Origin: a virus
Length of the DNA: 32,916 nucleotides
IMG/VR virus record: IMGVR_UViG_3300035162_001664
Span: 1 to 32,916 of that record
Strand: one strand, 5' to 3'
Shown here: piece by piece, positions 14,173 through 26,100 of the stretch
Layout: each line of letters begins with the position of its first letter
Position numbering within the stretch: the first letter of the stretch is position 1
Notes under the pieces: generated by a model
The model's input: the letters and a program-made list of their open reading frames with translations, nothing else
Databases searched by the model: none
What the model was told of the DNA's origin: nothing
Program-made: the position numbers and the translations under genes

Positions 14173-17100
14173 TGGCTAAGGATCAAGAAGAAATTAATCT
14201 ACCGGGAACTAACCCAAGCAATCGAAAAACTTCTGTAGACTTGTTACCTAAATATTTTAGAACTGATGCAAACAAGAAATTTCTAGCAGCTACATTAGAT
14301 CCGTTAATACAAGATGGTGTTATTGATAAGTTAAATGGATATCTTGGAAGAAAGACTTCTAAAGCGTTTTCAGTAACCGATAACTATATTCCCGATATTA
14401 CAGATGATAGAGAAAATTATCAACTTGAACCTGCATTAGTTGTAAAAGACAACAACCAGAACACAACGTTCTATAAAGATTATAATGATTATGTTAATCA
14501 ACTTCGAGCATACGGCGGCAATGTCGATAATCACAGTCGACTTAACACCCAGGAATTTTATTCTTTAGATCCAAGAGTTGACTGGGACAAGCTAACAAAT
14601 TACAGAGAGTATTATTGGTTATCTCAAGGTCCGTCAACTATTAGTATTGCAGGACAAGAAAAGGGCATAACAAGTACATACGGTGTACAGCTTGTTAACG
14701 ATGGCGACAATAATGCTTATGTATTAAGTCCTGATGGATTAACTAGAAATCCTACTATTAAGCTTTACCGTGGACAAACTTATAATTTCGAAGTTGATCA
14801 AAAAAACAATCCATTTGCTATTAAGACTAAAAAAGTTAAATCTGGATTTGATTTTAATGACGGAGTAACAAATAACGGAGCCGAAAAAGGTGTAGTATCT
14901 ATTACTATTACACAAAATACACCTGACATATTACACTATGTAAACTTAAATGACTTATCTGCGTCTGGTTTAATACAAGTACTATCTATAGACGAAAATA
15001 CAAAAATTGATGTAGACAATGAAATAATTGGCAAAAAACAATATCAATTAAAGTCAGGACATTATTTAAGTAACGGTATGAAGATTGATTTTGTTGGCGA
15101 TGTAACACCGTCGACATATGCTGACGGTAATTGGTATGTTGAAGGTGTGGGCAAAGAAATTGTCTTAATAAGTGAACAGACACTAGAGACTTTATATCCA
15201 ACACAAACTATAACAGAATTGCAATTTGATGATGTAGGGTTTGATGTCACGCCGTTTGATCAGACTTCGGATAAAGCTAAAGATTATATTACTATTAATA
15301 GATCAGCGTATGACGGCAATCAATGGTCTCGTGCAAATAGATGGTTCCATAAAGATGTAATAGAAACTAGTTTTGAGATATCAGGTCTAGCACCAGTAAT
15401 TGATCAAAGCGCTCGCGCAAACCGTCCAATTATTGAATTTATCCCAGGACTTCAACTATTTAATAATGGATGGAATCGAATCCAAGACGTTGATCTTGTT
15501 GATACAGTTACTACTGATATTATGAGTCAAATTGAAGGTACTACAGGCTACTATGTTGACAATATAAATCTTGTTGCTGGAATGCGTGTAATCTTCACAG
15601 CTGATAATGATTTACTTATTAAGGATAAGGTCTTTACAGTTAAGTTTGTAAGATTTAATAATGATACTATTATTACACTTGTTCCTGATGCAATACCAGT
15701 AAGCTCAGGCAGCACGTTAGTAATTAAATCAGGAAACAAAAACCAAGGTAAGCAATACTGGTTTAACGGAAATATTTGGACTTCAGCTCAACAAAAAGAA
15801 GATGTTAACCAGCCACCGTTATTTGATTTATATGACAGTAATAGTGTATCGTTAAGCGATCCAACAGTATACGGTTCTACTGAGTTTGTTGGAAACAAGG
15901 TATTTTCTTATAGAGAAGGTACAGGAACAGCAGATACAGTATTAGGATTTCCTATAACTTATCTAAATATTTCAAATATCGGAGATATTGTTTTTGACTG
16001 TGATTTGTTAACAGACACGTATAACTATAATATTAATGAAAAGAAATATTCAATCATTGCTAAAGATTCATTCTTAAAAGTTTACAACCGCATAGGAGGC
16101 TTTGGTTACCATAGTGCTTGGGAACGTGCAATTACTGACAGTAAGCAATTTGTTATTAGACATTTTATTGCAGATCTAAATAGAAACAATTTTGAAATTG
16201 ATGTTTATAATAAAGCAGCAAGTATTACAGATTTAGAAATACAAGTATTTGTAAACAACAAGATAGTTTATAATTATGAGCTAGTAACACAAAACGATCA
16301 ATTGTTTATTAATTTTATAACAGACTTAGTAGAAAACGATAGTGTAATAATTAAAACCCACACAGCTACTAATAATAAAAATAAAAATGGATATTATGAA
16401 TTTCCGTTAAACTTGCAAAATAATCCAAATAACGAAGATCCACAAACAATTACTCTTGGAGAAATATTAGATCACGTTGAAACTATTGTAAATAATAGTC
16501 CTGAAGTGACTGGAGATTTTCCCGGAACTACAAATCTTAGAGATGTAGGCAATGCTAGTAAATATGGTTCACGATTTGTAAAACATTCTGGACCGATTAA
16601 TATTGCACTTTATCACTTAACAAATAAAGATACTAATATTATCAAAGCACTTGATAATGCTGCAAAAAGTTATGATAAGTTTCAAAAGTCTTTCTTAGAT
16701 TATATTACAAATAACAGTACCGATAGTACTGTTAACTTAGCAGTTGATCAAATATTAAATGAATTACTTAGTGACACTGACGAAACACAAAGTTGGTATA
16801 ATAGCGGTATGGTTCCGTTTAGAGCGTTTAATGAAATAGAACATATTGTAATAGATGCATCATTTAGTTTATATGGTATTACAGAAATGTACGAACCTTA
16901 TAAACACCAAGACAAGGCTTTATTAGTTTACATTAACGACTTTCAAATTACATTAGGCGATGATTATGAATTTATAAATGATAATTTTGTAAAAATTAAT
17001 ATTGATATACAGCCAGGCGATGTAATTAAAATTAGAGAATACGAAACATTAGTGGGTAATTACATTCCGCCAACTCCTGCTAAACTTGGATTGCTTCCAA

Positions 17101-20100
17101 AATATAAACCGTCAATATATGTCGATTCGACATTGCAAGAACCTGCCAGTGTAATTCAAGGACACGACGGTAGTATTATCCGTGCATTTGACGATTACCG
17201 AGATGATTTAATATTAGAACTAGAGCGTCGAATCTTCAACAATATTAAAGTTGAATACACTGATGAATTAATCAACTTCTTTGAATTTAAACCAGGCGGC
17301 TATAGAAAAACTGATTACCAGTTACCAGAAGTAAACAATATACTGCGTCCGTTATTTTTAAAATGGCATAAGAATTTAAATGTTTCTTATACTGATAATT
17401 CTTGGTACGAAACTGGTAATGCATGGAACAATAATTATACTACTGGAAGCTTTGGTTCAAAGCCTTTACCTGGACATTGGAGAGGCATTTATAATTACTG
17501 GTACGACACTGATAGACCTCATATTACTCCTTGGGAAATGCTAGGGTTTAGTATAGAGCCAACTTGGTGGGTAGATACATACGGTCCAGCACCGTATACT
17601 AGTGAAAACTTAATTCTTTGGAATGACCTGCAAGACGGCCGTATTAAAGAACCAGGTGCAGAAAGAATTGATACTAATTTCAGTAGACCTCAATTAATGG
17701 ATATTATTCCAGTAGATCAATATGGTAATTTAATAGATCCAATTGCTAGTAATATTGCACAGAATTATGACACACTAGCATTTGCAGATAATTTTAATTT
17801 TGGTGATTATGGTCCTGTTGAAAATGCTTGGCGTAGATCGAGTGGATACAGATTCTCTTTATTATGTGCTTGGCTACTTACTAAGCCTGCACAAGTATTT
17901 GGAGTTTATTTAGACCGTGCTCACACTAGTCGAGATATAAGCGGAATTATTAAATATGCAGGCGAATTTCCTACTCTATCTGGATTGTCAAATAAAGTAT
18001 CAAACACAGTTCTAGCAAGCGGACTGATTGACTATGTTAACAATTGGCTTTATCAATCAGGGTCATCTTTTATTAATAATTATATATTTAATTTAGCTAA
18101 TGCATCTAACCAATTAGGTGCAAAGTTAGCAGGTTATACAGAAAAACAGAAATTTAGATTAATACTTGATAGTCGTACACCTTTAAATGAGGGTAATGTA
18201 TTTGTTCCAGACGAAAATTATGAAGTAGTTTTAAACACTAGTAGTCCTGTTGAAGTATTATCTTATAGCGGTGCTATTATTGAAAAGGCATCTAATGGAT
18301 TTATATTAAAAGGTTACGATCAGAAGTTTCCTTTCTTTAATTATAAACCGATTATTACTTCACAGAGTGATAGCAAAATTGTTATTGGCGCTGTAAGTGA
18401 GGGGTATATGACATGGGCTGAAGAGCGCACCTACATAAAAGGAAAAATTGTACAATATAACTCAGTTTATTACAGATGTAGAGAAGATCACTTGAGTACT
18501 ACTGAGTTTGATGTAGATAAGTTTTCAAAATTAGCATCCTTACCAACAATTGGCGGCAGAGATTATTTCCATAGAACGCTATTTTCAGATTCATACTCTA
18601 CAGTTGATTACGGTACAGTATTTCCTACTGTACAAGATGTTGTAGATTTCTTTTATGGTTATTCTGCATACTTAGAAGATGCAGGCTTTGTATTTGATAA
18701 CTATGATAACGAAAATCAAATTCTTCATGATTGGGATACATCTATAAAAGAATTTGTATTCTGGACAACACAAAATTGGGCAGCTGGTACAGTTATTTCG
18801 TTAAGTCCGGGAGCAACAGAATTTAGTGTTGAGATCGATTATACAAACGTTGATGATTTGTTAAATGACTTCTATGATTATGAAATTTATAATAGTTCAG
18901 GAACTAGAATCAATATCAATGACTTAAATATTTCACGAAATAATAGTAAGTTTAGTATATCGTCTAATAACGATGACGGTATATATTTTGCAAGATTGCA
19001 CCTTGTACAAACAGAACACGTATTATTAATTGATAACAAAACAGTGTTTAACGACATTATATATGACACACCTGCAGGATACAGACAAGAGCGTATTAAG
19101 GTTCTTGGTTATAAAACTGTATTGTGGGATGGTGGACTAACAACCCCTGGATTTATTTACGACGAAATAGTAATTAATAATTGGGAACCGTTTAACCAAT
19201 ATAGAATCGGTGATATTGTTAAGAACAAAGAATTCTTATATAGTGCTAAGAAAAAAGTAGTATCTGCAGAATACTTTGACGAGGCTAATTGGACACAATT
19301 AAGCGGAGTGCAAAAAAGTCAATTACTTCCTAACTTCGATTATCGAGCAGAACAGTTTACAGACTTTTTTGATTTAGACACCGATAATTTTGACTCGGAG
19401 CAGCAGCGTTTAGCTCAACATACAATTGGTTATCAAAAACGTAAATATCTTGAAAATATTATTAACGATGATGTAAGTCAATACAAATTTTATCAAGGAA
19501 TGATTCTTGACAAAGGTACTAAGAATGTACTTACTAAGATGTTTGACAAACTAAGTTCAGCTGATAAAGAAAGCTTAGAGTTCTACGAAGAATGGGCGAT
19601 TCGAGTTGGACAGTATGGCGCAGTTGATAGTTTTGTCGAAGTAGAATATTTGATTGATGAGAAAAAAGTTAGACTAGATCCACAGCCGTTTGAATTAGTT
19701 AACATAAAAGATAGTTCAAATACTGATTTAGTATATCGCTTTACTAATGATGAAGCGTATGTAACCTATGACGGGTATACAAATACACCATTTAAGAAAA
19801 CAACTAAGCTTCCGAACTTTATTCGAACTGCTGGCAATGTAGATAGTGATGATGTTACATTTAGTGTTAAAGAAACTACTGACATCTTAAATCTAAATAT
19901 TGACGATTTTAGAGTAGGTTCAACTGTTTGGGTAAGTTTCTACGGAACAACTTGGAATATTTTAAGGTTGCAAGACACTAGTTCGAATGTATTGTCTATT
20001 TCTCCGTCCGGTAAAGACGTTATTGTTACTCTTAACAAGATTGTAACACTAACAGTTGGAGATATTGTAGGAATTAAAAATGTTTCAGATGAAGCTGATA

Positions 20101-23100
20101 AGTTTTACAAAGTTAAATCAATAGCTGATTATACAGTTACATTAGAAACAGATAAACAGTTAGATAATGCAATTGACATGGAAGACAGCAGCTTAGGAAT
20201 TTTCTATAATTTTGTAGATGCTAGAATACCTAATATAAGCAAACTAAACGAAATTACTCCAGATGTAGGATTTCAGGACGGTGAACTAGTTTGGGTAGAT
20301 GGCGAAGATGGAAATTGGAAAGTTTATCAAAAGAATAAAGTATATAACACAACAGAATTACTTGGATCGTCAACTAACGAAAACACTCAAGGTACTTACG
20401 GCGCTGCTGTTGCAGTAGATGCATATAATAGAGACTTTATTGTTGCTGATCCTTCTGGCGAAACTACTACTCCGGTTCCTGTATACGAGTCAGACGGAAT
20501 AAATGTTGACAGATATGTAACAACTTCTAAAAGTGCAGTCTATGTATACGCAAGATCAAATGATATAACTGCGCATAGATTAATTCAGACTATTAGACTT
20601 CCAGACAACCTTAATAAGATAATATTTGATATACCGCTTAATGATCGTCTTGAGCAGCCTTTATATAAAGGGTACGGAAAAGTTATTTCTACCTCACTAG
20701 ATACTAAGTTCTTAGCAATTGCTATACCAGATGCAAGTAACATTCCGTCAGACTTTACTGGAGAATGGAGCGCATTAACTACTTACGCAGATGACGAAGT
20801 TGTACTATATAATGGAGTTCTTTATCAGGCAACTGAAGATGGCCTTAATAGTACTCCTCCAAATTTAGTATCAGCTTGGGAAGCAATGGGACATAACCCA
20901 ATTGACGGACAAGCAATTACTAATAGCGGCCTTGCTAATCAAGGTTGGGTTGGTATGTATATTAGATCAGGAAGCGGAAGTTATAGTAATTTGTTTAATA
21001 TGCAATCTCCTATTCCTCAAGCAAATCAGCGCTTTGGCGAAACAATACGTATTGAAACAGTAGCAGCTAACGATTATAGAATGTTTGTTAGTGCGCCGGG
21101 ACATAACGGAACTGGCCAAATATTTGTATATGATTGGAATTTAGCAACTGGCGGCAAGTGGGTTTGGCAACCAACTAAATCGTTGCCTGCAATTGACAGA
21201 GCAACTGGAACAGATAACGTAGAAGTAATTAGTACTGCTATGGATTACGGCTATGATGTAAAAACATCTAACTCAGGAAATCGAGTATTTGTAAGTGCTC
21301 CTTATGCAAACAATGTACACTTTGAAGAATACAAAGGCAACTATAATATAGCTATTGCATATGCAATAGATAATGTTATAAAGTATTCCGGCGATTACTG
21401 GAAAAAACTAACAGTTAGCGCAGCAGGAACAACTCCAGTTGCAGGTATTAACTGGGAAATGTTGTCAGTCGATAGTGAAGGAGCATATGGTAAATTATAT
21501 GTTTACGACTATGTAGATAATACATATCAGTTAGCACAAGTTATTAGTGAGTTTAATCTTGACAATACAGAATCTACTATTAGTGATGCATTTGCAAAAA
21601 GCATTGACGTAACACCAAGTGGTAATACACTTGTAATTGGTGTTCCTAATTATGATAGTGATCAGGTAGATACTGGCAAGGTAATTGTATTTAATTATGT
21701 TGAAAATGCTTATAGCATAACACAGACATTAACAGGTAACGCAACAGAAAATCAAGAGTTTGGTCACAAAGTAAGTATTAGTGATGATACATTAGCAATT
21801 GGATCTCGTAGAGGAAACCAAGTAGATAGAATCACTATACTACCAGAAGGAACGACTTTTGACTCTGATGCTACATATATCTCGGATATCTATACTGATA
21901 CTGGTAAAGTAGATGTTTATAGTAGATACCAAGGAAGCTTTACATACGAAGACACAATTATACTAGGTGATAAAGATTTATACGACCTAGGCTCAGTATT
22001 AATTGCTAATAACAACCACGTAATTGTCGGCGTTCCGAACTATAACGAATACTCAGGTGGTGTTATTGACTTCTGGAAGCAATATGGTTCTTCAAGTTGG
22101 AAAACACATAGACAAGCAATATTTCCTGCAGATGTAACTAATATTAAGAGCTCGTTCTTATATGATACTAGAAAAAATGTTTTAGCTAAAGAGCTAGACA
22201 TTATTGATCCATTACAAGGAAAAATTGCAGGCCCAGCAGATCAAGAAATTGATTATAAAACTTTCTGGGATCCAGCAGTGTATACAATAGGTTCTGATAC
22301 TGTTAATGTAGACGAGACTGGCGCCTGGGACGCATCAAATATTGGCAAAGTGTGGTGGGATTTATCCACTGCTAGATTTGTTAACTATCATCAAAATAGT
22401 GCCCTTTATCGAGCAAACAATTGGAGCAAGTTAAGCGAGTTTGCTAACATCGATGTCTACGAATGGGTAAGTTCAAAATATAAACCAAGTACTTGGGATG
22501 AATTATCAGCTAGTGATAATGGTCTTGCATTAGGAATATCCGGAGTATCTAAATATGGAGATACAGTTTATTCAGTAGCTAGAGAATATGATACGGTATC
22601 TAAAAACTTTACCCAAAAGTATATGTTCTGGGTTAAGCAAAAAACAACTACTCCTAATATCGAAAATAGACAACTATCTATTTCGTCAATTGCAGCTCTC
22701 ATAGCAGATCCAAAAAGTCAAGGATATGCTCATATTGCTATTACAAGTGATAACAGCTTTGTATTATATAATTGTAAGCAATTCTTAAATGATAACGATG
22801 TTGCTTTAAACATACGTTTTTGGAATACAGAAGTTACGGATAGAAATATCCATAGACAGTATCAAATCTTAACAGAAGGTCTTGATATAAGTTCACCTAA
22901 CGACACAATTATTAATAAATGGTTTGATAGCTTAGTTGGATTTACTCCAGAAGGACTAGCTGTGCCTAATCCTAATTTGAGTGTTAAGCAGAGTTATGGT
23001 ATTTTAAACAAGCCTAGACAGGGTATGTTTAAAAATAGACTAGAAGCTTTCAAACAATTAATTGAGCAGACAAATTATGTATTTTCTAAAAACATATTAG

Positions 23101-26100
23101 TTGATGACTTTAACTTAGCACCATTTTTTGAAAAAGAACCACTGCCTAATGAATTTTCTAGACTGTACGATTTAAAAATTAACGATGATCTAGAACTAAG
23201 TCTTATTGCTACAGGTAAACTAGCAGCAGCTGAGGTAGATCTTAGAATCGAAGACGGCAAAATAGTAGACGTAATTATTACTAATGCCGGACGTGGTTAT
23301 CTAACTCCGCCTGCAATTACAGTAGTAGGACAAGGCGACGCCGCTAAACTAGAGTCTTCCTTAGATGCATTTGGTAGAATTTCTAGTGTAACTATTAAAA
23401 ATGCCGGAAGTGGATATTTAGACGACACATATGCAAGTGTAAGACAATACACAGTTTTAAACACAGACGTTAACAGTACCGGTAAATGGGGACTTTATAA
23501 TTACAGTGCTAAAAGTAAGTCTTGGCAAATTGTTAGAATGCAGTCGTATGATGTTACTAAGTATTGGAATTATAAAGATTGGTATGCTGAAGGATTTGAC
23601 GAAAATACTCCGATTGACTTCTTAATTGACGGCTCGTTCCAGTTAGCAGATATAACTCCTAGAATTAACCAATTAGTAAAAATTACTAATATTGGTAGCA
23701 GCGGACAATGGTTGTTGCTAAGAAGAAATGCTCAATCTAACGAAGGTGATATTAATTTAAATTATCAAGTTGTGGGTAGACAGGATGCTACTATAGAAAT
23801 TTCTAATGCGCTATATGATTATAATGAAAACGTATTAGGGTATGACGGAATTAGTTATGAGGAAATTGCATACGATAGTATTCCGATTACTGAATCTAGA
23901 AAAATTCTAGAAGCATTGCGCACTAACATATTTGTAGACAATCTACAAGTTGAGTTTAATAACTTGTTCTTTAACACTGTCCGTTATGTATTAACAGAAC
24001 AGTTAGCAGTTGATTGGATATTTAAAACAAGTTTTGTAAAAGCAAAACACAATGTTGGCGAGTTGGATCAAAGAATTACTTACAAAAACGATAGTCTTGC
24101 TTCTTATGAACAGTATGTTAATGAAGTAAAACCGTATAGAACAAAAGTTAGAGAATTTATAAGCAACTATACTAAAACAGAAACAGTTAATATGTTAACT
24201 TCTGACTTTGATTTACAGTCTAACAACAATATTAGAGTAATTGATAATCAATTACAACTAAATGGAAATACTACACTTGATGTATATCCTAACAAGAGTT
24301 GGAAAGATAATCATACATATGGCGTTGCATCTATTGAAATTCAAAATGCAGGCTCCGGTTATCAAACTGCTCCTGAATTAACTATTATCGGCGGCGGTGG
24401 CACAGGTGCCGCTGCTCGTGCATTCATTGGACGCAATGGAAGTATTACTAATATTATTATGACAACTAACGGGACCGGTTACTACTCGATGCCAGAAATT
24501 GTTATTAACGGGTCTGTTGATGATACTGGCACCGCAGCTAGATTGGTTGCTATTTTAGATAATAGTACTATTCGTAAGAATGATATTACAATTAAGTTTG
24601 ACAGAATAACAGGCGATGCTGAAGTTACAACACTTGATGTTACTGAGACTTTCTTAGGAACTGGCATACTAACAGCATTTAATTTAAAATGGCCAATTGA
24701 TGTAAGAAAGGGTCTTGCTACTGTTACTATTAACGGAATAGAATTATTAGAAAGTGAATTTACTGTATCTAATAGTTCTGCATTTGAAAATGGGTTAACT
24801 ACTACAACAGGTCACATAGAAATTCCTAGTCCTCCAGATGCTGCATCAACACTTGTAATTGAATATAAAAAAGATATTGGGACTTTAACAGCAGCAGATA
24901 GAATTAATTATTATTATGATCCTGCGGTAGGACAATTATCTAAAGATACTAGTGCGTTAATGAGAGGCGTTGACTATGGCGGAGTTAGTGTAACAGGATT
25001 TGGATTTGAGCCATCAGGTGGCTGGGGAACAGACGGAACAACTTGGGACAATGTTAACTGGGAAGGCAGCGACGAAGCGTTTACTGACATTACAGTTTAT
25101 AGTGACTTATCAGAAGTAGTGTATACGTTTGCTACTGCTCCAGAAGTTGGCGAAACTTGGAATGTTTATGTAAACGGCATAAGAATTGATGCATCGAACT
25201 TTGTAGCAGCTACGGGTAATATAGTAATGCAATCTATTGTCGGCGATGGTATAACAACTGCATTTACTATACCAATATCTAATGTACCTTCGATTGTTAC
25301 AGGTGACGGTACTGACGATCAAATAGTTCTAAGACGCATTAATAGCGATGGTAGCTTTATTCCAGTTGGTGTAGATATTGACAGTGTTATTGACGGCCGA
25401 GACTTAGGTTATACTCAAGCAACAGGATACAATCCTGAAGATATTAACATTGACGGCGACGGATTTGTTACTCCAACTACAAGTAGTAGTCTAGAAGAAC
25501 AGCTATCAGGACATGTATCAGAAGCAATTGACATGTATGTGTATAATTTAGCTAAAAGTGGTGGTCCACAGGTTAACAGTATTAGTTATGTTGCAGACGG
25601 CAGCACTAAAAGTTTTGCATACATTTCAGACCCACAAAGTGAAGATGCACTAATTATTAAAGTTAATAATAAGATTCTTCGCCCTACTGATTACAAGTAT
25701 ACTCCAAATTTTGCTGCATACACTGATTTCTTAGTAGCGTATGAAAGTAATTTAGCAATCAAGCAAACAAGGCTTCCGATAGCCCAGGCTAGTTTGTTAG
25801 AGTCTACTAATTCACTTACAGCACTAGACGATCAGTTAACAGATATACTTGCAGAAATAACTCAAATAAACATTCAGCTTAGTTTCTGGAATAACGAAGT
25901 AGTGTTCTATACCTCAGAAGTAGCAAGAATAGATGGAGAAATAGCAGCAGCTGATCCACTATCTAATCAGTTTATAATTCTTCAAGGTGAGAGAACCACT
26001 GCACTACAGCAGCTTTCAGCAGCACAAAATGAAGTTAGCAATTATCAAGATGATTTACAAATAGCAGAGGATACTAGAGACAGTATTTCTGCTAGTGTTC

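Noticed and set aside
14172-14600. Firm assignment of the giant protein as gp7
   Set aside because: Only position supports it. No sequence similarity to T4 gp7 could be seen, so the symbol was left empty.
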